Source: Emticicia sp. BO119
GTDB lineage: Bacteria > Bacteroidota > Bacteroidia > Cytophagales > Spirosomataceae
NCBI RefSeq assembly: GCF_013912375.1
Contig: NZ_JACETV010000001.1
Span: 1,178,001 to 1,242,000 of the forward strand
Direction: 5' to 3'
DNA: 64,000 nt
Position numbers and translations under genes: made by a program. A model generated the notes under the pieces. That model had not been told where the DNA came from. It was given only the letters and a program-made list of their open reading frames with translations, and did no database searches. Position 1 is the first letter of the stretch. Every line of letters starts with the position of its first letter. Positions 18,297 to 26,820 of this stretch are shown piece by piece.

Positions 18297-19583
18297 TTAT
18301 ACTTTCACGCCAAAAGGCTCCCGCATTTTTCTACTTAGCATTTTATTAGCTTCGCTATCATCAAACTTCTCTGTCTGAGGATTCCATTTCAATGGACGAC
18401 GAATTTCATAACCTATATTTGCAATATTACAGACAGTACAGGTACGATGTCCGATTTCTACATCACATATAGGTTTTTGTCTGGTGCGTATCGAATTTAA
18501 AAAGTCTTTGTAATGATTTCCCCCAACCGGAGAGGCTAATTTAATATCACTTGCTTTTAGTTGTACATCTTTCAGTTTATCAGGTACATTCAGAAATGAA
18601 CGACTTACCTCAATAATCCCATCTTTACCTCTGAACTGCACAGCATTACCCTTGCCGAAATCGTGGTGAATCATTTTTATACCATTGGCATATCTGAAAA
18701 CCATACCTTGTTCAGCTTCGGGAAATGTTGGTGGATATAATTCGACAGGGCCGCTCTCGTCCATACCTAATCCCCATTGTGCAATATCAAACATATGTGC
18801 GCCCCAATCTGTTACATCACCTCCACCAAAGCCTTTGTAATAACGCCACTTGCCCCAGAAAGTATCTTCTAAACGAGGAGCTAAGAAATGATGATAAGGG
18901 TGAGGCTGATTAGGGCCTATCCATAAATCCCAGTTCATAGTAGTTGGAACAGGCTCAGGCTGAAAATCCACAGGTTTTGGCGGGCCTCCTATGGTTACTC
19001 TAACTTCTGAAATCTCTCCGATATAGCCATTTCTAACCAGTTCACAGGCTCTTCTGAAACCATCTGCAGAGCGTTGCATGCTACCCGTTTGTAAAACCCG
19101 GTTGTTTTTTCTTACAGCATTTACTAATGCTCTGCCCTCGGTTACAGTAAATGTCAGTGGCTTCTCTAAGTAAATATCTTTCCCTTTTTCAGCGGCTCTG
19201 ATAGCAATTGATGCATGCCAGTGGTCAGGTGTAGCAATCACTACCGCATCAATATCCTTTCTGTCTAAAAGCTCAAGATAGTTTTCATAAACTTGTGGTG
19301 GTGTTTTTTCTTCACCTAAAAACTGTTTGGCATTTTTTACAAACAAATCTTTAGTGAAACTGTCAGTTTTGGTTTTATCTACATCACAAGCCGCTAATAA
19401 ATTAATCTCCTTGGTTTCGAGGAAGCGACCCTGGAGCCCTCTGGCTTGCCTGCCTAAACCAATAAAACCTACATTCACAACATCACTTGGTGCTAAAAAT
19501 CCTCTACCCAGAACATTCCTTGGCACAATGGAGAAAGCCGCCAGGGTTCCGGTTGTTTTAATAAAATTTCTTCGGGTGGTCAT
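18297..19583 (-). CDS. Gfo/Idh/MocA family oxidoreductase, Tat-exported
   Basis: The 428-residue protein begins with a twin-arginine signal (TTRRNFIKTTG, then AAFSIVP), so it is folded and probably loaded with NAD(P) before export to the periplasm. The Rossmann part shows GFIGLGRQARG (~40), AACDVD and ATPDHWH, with the conserved EKPLTFTVTEG (catalytic Lys region, ~145). The C-terminal sugar-binding domain contains WGAHMFDIAQWGLG. Relatives oxidise or reduce sugars, inositols or glycosides, often with tightly bound nucleotide. No sugar-use genes surround it, so the substrate is unknown. The ATG at 19583 directly precedes the Tat motif. Confidence 0.9.
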   Translation of the reverse strand: MTTRRNFIKTTGTLAAFSIVPRNVLGRGFLAPSDVVNVGFIGLGRQARGLQGRFLETKEINLLAACDVDKTKTDSFTKDLFVKNAKQFLGEEKTPPQVYENYLELLDRKDIDAVVIATPDHWHASIAIRAAEKGKDIYLEKPLTFTVTEGRALVNAVRKNNRVLQTGSMQRSADGFRRACELVRNGYIGEISEVRVTIGGPPKPVDFQPEPVPTTMNWDLWIGPNQPHPYHHFLAPRLEDTFWGKWRYYKGFGGGDVTDWGAHMFDIAQWGLGMDESGPVELYPPTFPEAEQGMVFRYANGIKMIHHDFGKGNAVQFRGKDGIIEVSRSFLNVPDKLKDVQLKASDIKLASPVGGNHYKDFLNSIRTRQKPICDVEIGHRTCTVCNIANIGYEIRRPLKWNPQTEKFDDSEANKMLSRKMREPFGVKV

Positions 19584-19690
19584 AGTAATAAGGTTGAAAT
19601 AGGATATGAAAATTTAGATTGAATAGATTACCAAATATAAGATGGAAACCCGTTTGTTTTCATCATCATAAAAGATTTATTTATTCTTGC

Positions 19691-20107
19691 TTATACTAAA
19701 TCGTTTGGGTCATCTAAGGTATAAGCATGAGTATGATGAGCCATACCAATACGTGGATAATAATTAATGGCTTTAGGGGCAGAAAGAAGAATTAATTTGG
19801 CCTGTGGGCTTGCAATTTTAGTATGGCGGATCAATTCCCTGCCAATACCTGATTTCTGATAGCCTTCATCGACAAATAAGTCAGATAAATAGGTGCAGAA
19901 AACCCAGTCAGTAACTGACCTTGCTACACCCACTAATTTATTATCAATTCTCGCGGTAATTATCAGATTAGAGTTTTCAACCATTGCCTTCATTCTTTCC
20001 AGGTCACCAACCGGTCGCCTTTCTCCTAAAGTAGAAGCTACGAGTGTAGCAGTAAATTCCTGCCAGTCAAGGTCTTTTTCTTGTGCATATTGAATAGTTA
20101 ATTCCAT
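19691..20107 (-). CDS. GNAT family N-acetyltransferase
   Basis: The 138-residue protein has the GNAT core: strand IITARIDNKLVGVARSV, the following LSDLFVDEGYQKSGIGRELI (acetyl-CoA pyrophosphate loop Q/RxxGxG, here QKSGIG, ~85-90), and AKLILLSAP with INYYPRIGM near the end. It should transfer an acetyl group from acetyl-CoA to an amine. The substrate cannot be read. The protein is of normal length with no extra domain. A TACTTTTG promoter match lies 26 bases upstream of the ATG. It is separate from the LytTR gene upstream (105-base gap). Confidence 0.88.
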   Translation of the reverse strand: MELTIQYAQEKDLDWQEFTATLVASTLGERRPVGDLERMKAMVENSNLIITARIDNKLVGVARSVTDWVFCTYLSDLFVDEGYQKSGIGRELIRHTKIASPQAKLILLSAPKAINYYPRIGMAHHTHAYTLDDPNDLV

Positions 20108-20132
20108 AAAAATTTGTCTTGTTGTAGAATGA

Positions 20133-20140
20133 CAAAAGTA
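20133..20140 (-). promoter_or_regulatory. -7 element for the GNAT gene
   Basis: Minus-strand TACTTTTG fits TAnnTTTG and lies 26 bases before the start codon at 20107. Confidence 0.45.
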
Positions 20141-20212
20141 TTGAAATGCAGAAGATAAACCAAAGATGGTAGCGCAGAATTGAGAGGATTTTTGAAATTT
20201 GATATTGAGTTC

Positions 20213-20506
20213 CTATAAGTTTTCTACTAAGGTTTTTTTTCTTCTCGAAACCGGTATTTCTTTACCATTACTCATTTCAATAAAAGTAACACGACCTACT
20301 TTATAAATATTACAAATATGATTAGGATTCAGCAAAAAGGAACGATGAATTCGAAGAAAATGATTAATCTCAACTTTGTTGTGGTAATGCTTGAGGGTAA
20401 ACGCAGAAAGACTCTTACGGCCATTATTCAGATATAGAATACTATAATTCTGATCCGCTTCAAGATATACGATTTCATTTGGAACAATTTGTTTGGCAGT
20501 ATTCAT
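20213..20506 (-). CDS. Stand-alone LytTR DNA-binding protein
   Basis: The 97-residue protein is a bare LytTR DNA-binding domain. The motifs EIVYLEADQNYSILYL, HFLRIHRSFLLNP and the C-terminal IPVSRRKK match the family's ten-strand fold. There is no receiver domain, membrane segment or histidine kinase neighbour, so it is not a classical two-component regulator. Such short LytTR proteins in Bacteroidota are unassigned and may respond through dimerisation or an unknown ligand. A TAGCTTTG promoter match lies 15 bases before the ATG. A plus-strand terminator-like hairpin stands just upstream of that promoter. Confidence 0.9.
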   Translation of the reverse strand: MNTAKQIVPNEIVYLEADQNYSILYLNNGRKSLSAFTLKHYHNKVEINHFLRIHRSFLLNPNHICNIYKVGRVTFIEMSNGKEIPVSRRKKTLVENL

Positions 20507-20520
20507 GACTTGTCAATTTT

Positions 20521-20528
20521 CAAAGCTA
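20521..20528 (-). promoter_or_regulatory. -7 element for the LytTR gene
   Basis: Minus-strand TAGCTTTG matches TAnnTTTG, 15 bases before the ATG. The 331-base gap between the divergent LytTR and GWxTD genes (20507-20837) holds this, the hairpin at 20557-20585 and the promoter at 20812-20819. I see no gene in it. Confidence 0.45.
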
Positions 20529-20556
20529 AAATTACGAAGCCCATCCATGAGGCGAC

Positions 20557-20585
20557 AATACCCTTTTGAGGGTATTTTTTGTTTT
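20557..20585 (+). terminator. Plus-strand terminator without an obvious upstream gene
   Basis: The 8-bp stem AATACCCT/AGGGTATT with a 4-base loop is followed by TTTTGTTTTT, so it has intrinsic-terminator form on the plus strand. The genes to its left are on the minus strand, so it could stop antisense transcripts crossing the LytTR gene or a small RNA. Confidence 0.55.
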
Positions 20586-20811
20586 TCAAAAAATACAAGT
20601 GGATTTCTTAATGATTTTTATAGTTTTCTCTTTTCTAAATTAACTTGAATGGAATAGGAGAAAAAGGGAATAATGAAAAGCATTCACTTTGCCAACCAGA
20701 ATGGCATATAATTCTTTCAGAATACTTTCCACAAATCGCAATAAAATTTCTTTGTCTCTCGTTCTGATTTTGTTTTTCTTCATTAATTATTATTATTAAC
20801 AAAGAAATTTC

Positions 20812-20819
20812 TACATTTG
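20812..20819 (+). promoter_or_regulatory. -7 element for the GWxTD gene
   Basis: TACATTTG fits TAnnTTTG. It covers the alternative TTG start at 20817, which favours the ATG at 20838 (19 bases on). Confidence 0.5.
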
Positions 20820-20837
20820 GAACAAGAATCGGGTATA

Positions 20838-22112
20838 ATGAGAAAAATACTTTTATATGCTTTAATATTGGGTCTCACAGGGTGTGCTACCAATAAAAAA
20901 ACGAATACAAAAGCTCCTCGAGAGATAAAAACTGCTGTAAACAATCCTGAAGTAGCAGCAAAACCATTAGTAGTGGCTATTAAGAGCCGATACATTGTAA
21001 AAGATTCTTCTACTGCCAAGATTTTCATGGAATTGGATGTTGAAAACTTAAGCAGAGATAAGGCCTTGCAGCAAATGAAAGAGGCTTTTCGCTTAAGTTG
21101 GTTGTTGCAGTCAGATTACGGTGTAAGAGACAGGCTTGCTTTTAATAGAGTGGACTTCTCGGAACAGAACTTTCTGGTAAGAGATGATAAAGTGGAGGTT
21201 ACATTTGATGTGCAAAGACCAAAAAATGTTAGTAAAGCTCTATTACTGACAGAAATATTTGAACTGGCAACCAGTAAAAAATCAAATAATGATCTGGTAA
21301 TTGATTTTTCAGCAGTTCGGTTGAGCGACAGGTTCGGGCTTTACACTACTGATTTTTCACGCCCGCTTTTCAGAAATTATATTAATAAAAAGGATACTTT
21401 CCAGATACGTAGCATTGATAACCACGTCAAAGATTTATTCCTTATCCGTTATAGTAACGATTTTGACCCTGCGCAATCTCCTATGGCTACGTCACTGAGA
21501 CCAGTGAAATCGTTGAATGTGGAAGAGATAGTGAAAGTGCAATCTGGCACGCCAATACAATTATCAAATGAAGGCTTATATTTTGCAGTGGAGGATACTC
21601 TCAATAGTAGAAACGGGTTTGGGTTTATGATTGTGGATAATCGTTTCCCTAAGTTTACCATGCCCGAGAAGTTGGTAAAGCCTCTTATTTATATGAGTAC
21701 AAGCCAGGAAACTCGAACCGTAAACGAAAACCCGGATGCCAAACAGGCACTTGATAGATATTTTTTAGCAGTTACAGGTGGAAATCAGGCTTTGGCCAAG
21801 AAAATCATTAAGACTTATTATAGAAGAATTGAAGAGGCCAACAGATTGTTTACATGTTTTAAAGAAGGCTGGAAGACAGATAAGGGTATGGTCTATATAA
21901 TATTAGGGCCGCCAAACAAAGTGCAGAGAAGCAGGGATAGGGAAGTGTGGATGTATGCACAAAGCCAGAATTTTTCAGAAATTATTTTTACATTTAATAA
22001 AAAACCAAATCAGTTTACAGATAACTATTATGAACTGGTTCGGTATCCCGAATATCAGGCATATTGGTATCCGTTCGTAGAAGCATGGAGAACAGGAAAC
22101 GTTATGGAGTAA
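20838..22112 (+). CDS. GWxTD domain-containing lipoprotein
   Basis: The protein of about 424 residues begins RKILLYALILGLTGC, a lipoprotein signal with Cys at ~17. The C-terminal third carries the family signature GWKTDKGMVYIILGPP, followed by a basic, aromatic-rich segment (~345-424). GWxTD proteins are widespread in Bacteroidota; their role is not established. A frame extension begins with a TTG at 20817, but that codon lies in the promoter match, so the ATG is preferred. The last 28 bases overlap the start of rlmB in another frame, so the two genes are translationally linked. Confidence 0.88.
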   Translation: MRKILLYALILGLTGCATNKKTNTKAPREIKTAVNNPEVAAKPLVVAIKSRYIVKDSSTAKIFMELDVENLSRDKALQQMKEAFRLSWLLQSDYGVRDRLAFNRVDFSEQNFLVRDDKVEVTFDVQRPKNVSKALLLTEIFELATSKKSNNDLVIDFSAVRLSDRFGLYTTDFSRPLFRNYINKKDTFQIRSIDNHVKDLFLIRYSNDFDPAQSPMATSLRPVKSLNVEEIVKVQSGTPIQLSNEGLYFAVEDTLNSRNGFGFMIVDNRFPKFTMPEKLVKPLIYMSTSQETRTVNENPDAKQALDRYFLAVTGGNQALAKKIIKTYYRRIEEANRLFTCFKEGWKTDKGMVYIILGPPNKVQRSRDREVWMYAQSQNFSEIIFTFNKKPNQFTDNYYELVRYPEYQAYWYPFVEAWRTGNVME

Positions 22113-22939
22113 ATTCCGAGTCAGGTGACCGCAAAGAAGGCCCCCGTGGAGACGGTCCTCGCCCGGATTTCAAGAAAAAGCAAAAGTTTTTTGCAAAACC
22201 TAATTTTGAAAAAACATCTAAACCAGATATAGTTTTTGGTGTGCAATCGGTATTAGAAACCCTGAAAGGCACCAAAGAAATTGAAAAAATATTAATTCAA
22301 CGTGAGTTCGGTCATGCCGAAGTAGAGAAACTTGCCAAAGAGCGTGATTTGCCTGTTCAACGAGTACCTCTCGAAAAGCTGAACCGGATCACGATGAAAA
22401 ACCACCAGGGGGTTATCGCTTTTGTATCTGCTGTTAATTACGCCAAAACTTCAAATGTGGTAGCTGATATTTTCGAGAAAGGAGAAGTACCTCTGCTATT
22501 GGTTTTAGATAGAATTACAGATGTTCGTAATTTCGGAGCCATAGCCCGAACAGCGGAGTGTTCGGGTGTTCATGCCATCATTGTTGCTTCAAGAGGTGCA
22601 GCCCAGATTAATGCTGATGCGATGAAAACTTCTTCAGGGGCGTTAAATTTCATGCCCGTCTGCCGTGAAAATAGCCTCTCACAGGTATTAGAAGAATTGC
22701 AGCAATCGGGCATTCAGATTGTTGCTTGTACTGAAAAAGCTACTGATGCATTATACAGTATAGATTTCACCGTTCCGACGGCTATCCTTATGGGTTCAGA
22801 AGAAGATGGTATCTCTGAAAATCTTTTAGAACAAGCTGATCATTCGACTAAAATCCCGATGCTTGGTAAAATTGGCTCTTTAAATGTTTCGGTTGCTACT
22901 GGCGTAATATTATATGAAGCCGTAAGGCAAAGAATTTAA
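22085..22939 (+). CDS. rlmB: 23S rRNA (guanosine-2'-O-)-methyltransferase RlmB
   Basis: The SpoU/TrmH-family enzyme transfers a methyl group from AdoMet to a guanosine of 23S rRNA (2251 in E. coli numbering). After a basic, disordered extension (~1-45, rich in Gly, Arg and Lys), the substrate-binding domain starts at IVFGVQSVLE. The knotted catalytic domain contains LDRITDVRNFGAIARTAE (motif 1, with the catalytic Arg), ILMGSEEDGIS (motif 2) and IGSLNVSVATGVILYE (motif 3). The ATG at 22085 overlaps the upstream GWxTD gene; a TTG at 22064 is less likely. It ends in a 4-base tail-to-tail overlap with the MerR-like gene. Confidence 0.95.
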   Translation: MENRKRYGVNSESGDRKEGPRGDGPRPDFKKKQKFFAKPNFEKTSKPDIVFGVQSVLETLKGTKEIEKILIQREFGHAEVEKLAKERDLPVQRVPLEKLNRITMKNHQGVIAFVSAVNYAKTSNVVADIFEKGEVPLLLVLDRITDVRNFGAIARTAECSGVHAIIVASRGAAQINADAMKTSSGALNFMPVCRENSLSQVLEELQQSGIQIVACTEKATDALYSIDFTVPTAILMGSEEDGISENLLEQADHSTKIPMLGKIGSLNVSVATGVILYEAVRQRI

Positions 22940-23241
22940 ATCTCCTTCAAGGCCTCTTGTAAAAACGCTCTGATTGTCAGTAATCTGGTTTTCAGCGCGT
23001 TTTTACTTTTATTGAGGTCGGTCTTTTTATTAATCTTCCTTTCTGTACCCTTCAAAGTAAGCGTACCAGCATTTTTTACTTCTATAATCTCCCGAAGTCT
23101 ATCAATATCTTTTTTGGTGATTTTACGGTCACGACCGTTACGTTCAAACCTGAGTCTGAATTTTTTTTCATAAAACCGGATTTTTGAGGCGGTAACACCT
23201 AAAATTTCGGCAACTTCATTTGTCGTATAAAAAAGCTTCAT
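22936..23241 (-). CDS. MerR-like DNA-binding protein
   Basis: The 101-residue protein has a MerR winged helix at its N-terminus: LFYTTNEVAEILGVTASKIRFYEKKF. RKITKKDIDRLREI is the usual wing and hinge. The C-terminal half is short, lysine-rich and helical, without an effector domain. It may bind DNA as a dimer without a small-molecule ligand. Its ATG shares one base with the stop of the LRR gene (TGATG), so it is translated as the second gene of a two-gene operon. The stop overlaps that of rlmB as the palindrome TTAA. Confidence 0.87.
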   Translation of the reverse strand: MKLFYTTNEVAEILGVTASKIRFYEKKFRLRFERNGRDRKITKKDIDRLREIIEVKNAGTLTLKGTERKINKKTDLNKSKNALKTRLLTIRAFLQEALKEI

Positions 23242-24704
23242 CAACGTACTAAAATGTCTTTTTTCTCTAAATCTGTCACCAATTTAGCTAATTCCTCTTT
23301 CTTCTCCGCAATTAAGTTAAAATCATTGCCTTCAAAAAAAACTCTTTGTAGTTTTTCAAACTTTCTCAGTTGAATAGGAACTTCCATAATCTGATTTTTG
23401 CTCATATCTATTTCAACAAGGTTATTTAATTCAAATACCATGTCAGGAATTGTCCTGAATATATTATAACTAATATGCAATAGCTTTAAATCAGGCAAAG
23501 TGGGCAGGTCATTCAATCGGTTATGATGAGCATAAAGCGTTTCTAAAGTTTTGATTTTTGCGATGTTTGCAGGAAGATTCCATAGCTCATTATTGGACAC
23601 AGCCAGAGTTTTCAGTTTTGGCATATTACAAATCTCATTCGGCAATTGCTTTAAATTATTGTAATAAAGGTCTAATTCTTCTAAGCCCGGTAGTTTCGTT
23701 ACATTAAGAGGTAGTTCTGAAAGATTCGCATTATACAAATTCAAGGCTTTCAGATTATCCATCTTTTTAAAATCACGCTTTCTGAAGCCTTTAAAACGAT
23801 TGTTTCCTAAAAATAATACTTCTAACTTACGGTTTTTCGACAAGCCCCTTGGCAGCATAGGTATTCCTGTATATTGCAGATTTAGGTCTTTCAGTTGGTT
23901 ATTTCTGGCGAATTTTACCTTGTTATTATTGATCGGATTACTGCTCAGGCTTAAAAACTTCAGATTCTTTATTTTAGATACAGACTTCGGTATTTTCTCA
24001 ATATAATTATTCGATAAATCCAGTTTTTCAAGATTTTTAAACTTAAATACAATCATTGGAAAAGTCTCTAAGTGTAAGCCATTCAGCATCAATGTTTTTA
24101 CCGTATCCGGTTTGTCGCATGCCTCAGCCATTTCCAGATTATAAATAAACATTTTACTTGGCTTTTTAGGTTGATTACCCAAAGTCATTAAAAAAGTTAT
24201 GCTAAATTTCTCTTTGCTTAAGGTGTTAGGCAAGCGATAAATCTTGCAAAACTCTTCAACAATAGCATGAAATTTTTGTTTGTTTTCTGCATTGAGAGAG
24301 TCATTAAATATAGGGGGTCTATTATTATTAATCACAATTTGCCCCTGATACCCATAAACAAAGTAATCAATTGTTCCATCAGGTTGAACCAATAATTCAA
24401 CAGGAAAAGATTTAGCTTCATTGAGTTGGTAAAACTTTACATTGCGTTTATTAGCGAAGCTGTAAAAATCAGTATAGATTTTTTTTGTCTCTACTTCCAA
24501 TATAACAGTTTTATTCTTCTCAATATCTAAAAGAGCATCACTTAAAGGTCTATATGGATTTGTAGACTCATGTATAGTACTTTTACCTTCTTTAATAATT
24601 TTTGGCGGAAATACCTCCTTTTCGAAATCTTTAGCCCGATACACTTTTTGTTGCCCATAAGAGCAAATGGAAATAAATAAGAACAGACAAAATAGGTATT
24701 TCAT
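23241..24704 (-). CDS. Secreted leucine-rich-repeat protein
   Basis: The protein of about 487 residues starts with a signal peptide (KYLFCLFLFISICSYGQ). An N-terminal domain of about 170 residues without recognised family is followed by about ten LRR units from ~180. Repeats such as LEKLDLSNNYIEKIPKSV and LEELDLYYNNLKQLPNEI have the plant-like/bacterial 23-residue LxxLxLxxNxLxxLP pattern. It probably sits in the periplasm or on the surface and binds proteins or peptides. An earlier ATG at 24731 would put nine extra residues before the signal peptide, so 24704 is preferred. It is followed by a MerR-like gene by TGATG coupling. Confidence 0.85.
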   Translation of the reverse strand: MKYLFCLFLFISICSYGQQKVYRAKDFEKEVFPPKIIKEGKSTIHESTNPYRPLSDALLDIEKNKTVILEVETKKIYTDFYSFANKRNVKFYQLNEAKSFPVELLVQPDGTIDYFVYGYQGQIVINNNRPPIFNDSLNAENKQKFHAIVEEFCKIYRLPNTLSKEKFSITFLMTLGNQPKKPSKMFIYNLEMAEACDKPDTVKTLMLNGLHLETFPMIVFKFKNLEKLDLSNNYIEKIPKSVSKIKNLKFLSLSSNPINNNKVKFARNNQLKDLNLQYTGIPMLPRGLSKNRKLEVLFLGNNRFKGFRKRDFKKMDNLKALNLYNANLSELPLNVTKLPGLEELDLYYNNLKQLPNEICNMPKLKTLAVSNNELWNLPANIAKIKTLETLYAHHNRLNDLPTLPDLKLLHISYNIFRTIPDMVFELNNLVEIDMSKNQIMEVPIQLRKFEKLQRVFFEGNDFNLIAEKKEELAKLVTDLEKKDILVR

Positions 24705-24840
24705 AGTTTTAGCTTTTAAGTTTAAAAACATAACTAATTTTTTAGTTGTATATTTTATTTGTAGGAAGGATTTTTTTTAATGGTATTTTTCAGCTAATTT
24801 ATTTTCATTCAGAGCCTTAAGCATGCATAATAAAATTGCT

Positions 24841-24848
24841 TACATTTG
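24841..24848 (+). promoter_or_regulatory. -7 element for the enoyl-CoA hydratase-like gene
   Basis: TACATTTG matches TAnnTTTG and lies 18 bases before the ATG at 24866. The earlier ATG (24836) would be upstream of it, so it decides the start. Confidence 0.5.
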
Positions 24849-24865
24849 TTTATAAATCAGATAGT

Positions 24866-25624
24866 ATGGAGTATCAGGATATAATTATTGAAGAGAAAGG
24901 TTCAATCGCTATTATTACACTTAACAGGCCTGCCTCGTTAAATGCACTCACACCTTTAATGATAACGGAATTAAAACAAACGTTAACAGAAATATCTAAT
25001 CGAACAGATATAAAAGTATTAATAGTAAAAGGAGCGGGCAGAGCCTTTTCTGCTGGGGTTGATTTAAAAGCTTTGAATGAAGGCATACAAGGTGGTCAGT
25101 TCAGAGCTTCTGATATTTTGCGGGATGGTAATGATATTGCCCATATTTTACGCACTATGCCTCAACCAGGAATTGTGTTGGTACACGGGCATTGCTATAC
25201 AGGCGCAACTGAATTAATGATGTTTTTTGATTTGATTTTAGCGGCAGAAGATGCCAGAATAGGAGATACTCATACCAAATGGGGAATCCTGCCTAAATGG
25301 GGAATGACTCAGCGATTACCAAAACTGGTAGGTATTCTCAAAGCCAAAGAATTATCTTTTACAGCTAAACCCATTACAGGCAAGGAGGCAGAACAAATAG
25401 GCTTGGTAAACAGGGCAGTACCCTTAGAGAAACTGGAAGAAACTGCTTTTGAATTGGCCAATGAGATTTTGCAAAACTCAGCGCAGACAATAGCCGCCAT
25501 GAAACACCTGTATAACGAAGGTTTTTCAAAAACATTAGAAGAAGGATTAGCCATTGAACAATCATTCCTTACGGAAATTACTGATAGATCCGAATTTTTA
25601 AAGAATTTTGAGAAGAATAAGTAG
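24866..25624 (+). CDS. Enoyl-CoA hydratase/isomerase family protein
   Basis: The 252-residue protein is a crotonase-fold enzyme. The oxyanion-hole strand GRAFSAGVDLKAL and second loop YTGATELMMFFDLILA are present, as is KWGMTQRLPKLVG. The first catalytic Glu of hydratases (Glu144 in the rat enzyme) is kept in TEL. The position of the second (Glu164) appears to be His in GDTHTKWG, by alignment from memory. Many bacterial homologues have this DTH-KWG variant, and their true activities are uncertain (hydratase, isomerase or other CoA chemistry). It stands 1.2 kb before the 4-hydroxybutyryl-CoA dehydratase-like gene on the same strand; a metabolic link is possible but not shown. Confidence 0.85.
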   Translation: MEYQDIIIEEKGSIAIITLNRPASLNALTPLMITELKQTLTEISNRTDIKVLIVKGAGRAFSAGVDLKALNEGIQGGQFRASDILRDGNDIAHILRTMPQPGIVLVHGHCYTGATELMMFFDLILAAEDARIGDTHTKWGILPKWGMTQRLPKLVGILKAKELSFTAKPITGKEAEQIGLVNRAVPLEKLEETAFELANEILQNSAQTIAAMKHLYNEGFSKTLEEGLAIEQSFLTEITDRSEFLKNFEKNK

Positions 25625-25915
25625 ATGATTGATTTTGAAAAGAGGGGTCTATTCAGATAAAATCAGATATAACAACCAAAAATTGTAAACTTAAAACATC
25701 ATCCCCTTTGGAGGCAGACGGCTCGTCTACAATTAAAAATCGGTGGAATAATAATGAAATAAAGAAGAGGTTTATCGGATTTATAATTGTCCGAGTTTAA
25801 ATGATGCCTGCTTTTTTGGTTATTTTTTTCAGATAAAAAAAGTAACAACACAAGTCTATGCGAATAACATTTCAAAAAGAAATATCTCAATACTCGTTTC
25901 GCTGTTACAAAAACC
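25625..25915. other. Intergenic stretch with one small hairpin
   Basis: Between the crotonase-fold gene and the next hydrolase there is no frame with protein-like content. A 7-bp inverted repeat with one G-T pair (GCAGACG/CGTCTAC, about 25712-25728) is the only structure I saw. No clear promoter was recognised. Confidence 0.4.
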
Positions 25916-26815
25916 ATGAAACCAACTTTAACAGGCAAAGCCCCCTGTAATAATATTGAAATTTACTTTGAGACTTTCGGGCAGAAGCATAATCAGGCAA
26001 TTCTATTGATTATGGGACTTGATGCCCAGAGTATTATGTTTACCAATGATTTTATAGAGCCTTTAGTAGAAGCAGGTTACTATGTTATCAGATTCGATAA
26101 CCGGGATATTGGCTTATCAACCTGGTTGAATGATACGTGGCATAGAAGAAGACCCTATACTTTAGAGGATATGGCAAAAGATAGTATAGGATTATTAGAT
26201 TATTTGTCAATTGCTCAGGCGCACGTTATTGGCGTTTCGATGGGAGGAATGATTGCACAGCGTATTGCCATTTCTCATGCAGAAAGAGTGCTTTGCCTGG
26301 TTTCAATTATGTCTTCTGGTTTTATGCTTAATCCACAGGCAGTACCTTTTTTTAAAGGTAAGCCGTTTGTAAGGCTGATTCCTTTTTTTCTGAGAAATTT
26401 TACAATCAAAAGTAAACTGGCTTTTCCTGCTATAACCATTGAAAGTTATGTGGCTACTTATAGAAGATTAAATGGTAAGACTTTTCCGTTCAATCATAAA
26501 CATTTACGAACCATATTTACAGAAGGAATAGAACAAAGAAAGGGGCAGAATCCGAGAGCCAGATTCCAGCAATTTTGCAGTATTGCAGCTTCAGGTTCAC
26601 GCTTACATGAGTTGCCTAAAATCAAAGCTCCGACTTTGGTCATTCATGGCACAGAAGACCCTTTGATTCCGCCCGTTCATGCAAAGATTTATGCGCCTAA
26701 AATACCTAAAGCAAAAATGCAGTGGGTTAATGGTATGGGACACCAATTGCCCAAGCCTGTTTTAGAAATAGTTATGCCTGAAATTATCGGGCATTTAAAA
26801 ACCAATTCTTTTTAA
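25916..26815 (+). CDS. Alpha/beta hydrolase
   Basis: The 299-residue protein has the alpha/beta hydrolase pattern: LLIMGLDAQSIMF (oxyanion region), FDNRDIGLST, the nucleophile elbow GVSMGGM (Ser at ~106), an Asp in HGTEDPLIPP and the catalytic His in GMGHQLP. There is no signal peptide, so it is cytoplasmic. The FDNRDxGLS motif is typical of a subgroup including aclacinomycin methylesterase-like and haloperoxidase-like hydrolases. It is five bases upstream of the dehydratase-family gene, so the two are an operon and probably act on related compounds; a thioesterase or esterase step would fit but is inferred. Confidence 0.85.
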   Translation: MKPTLTGKAPCNNIEIYFETFGQKHNQAILLIMGLDAQSIMFTNDFIEPLVEAGYYVIRFDNRDIGLSTWLNDTWHRRRPYTLEDMAKDSIGLLDYLSIAQAHVIGVSMGGMIAQRIAISHAERVLCLVSIMSSGFMLNPQAVPFFKGKPFVRLIPFFLRNFTIKSKLAFPAITIESYVATYRRLNGKTFPFNHKHLRTIFTEGIEQRKGQNPRARFQQFCSIAASGSRLHELPKIKAPTLVIHGTEDPLIPPVHAKIYAPKIPKAKMQWVNGMGHQLPKPVLEIVMPEIIGHLKTNSF

Positions 26816-26820
26816 AAGTT

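Noticed and set aside
20817-20837. TTG start for the GWxTD gene
   Set aside because: The codon lies within the -7 element, and the ATG at 20838 gives a clean lipoprotein signal.
25699-25938. Open frame of 79 codons between two plus-strand genes
   Set aside because: It runs into the start of the hydrolase on the other strand, with no recognisable domain and Cys/Phe/Leu-rich random composition.
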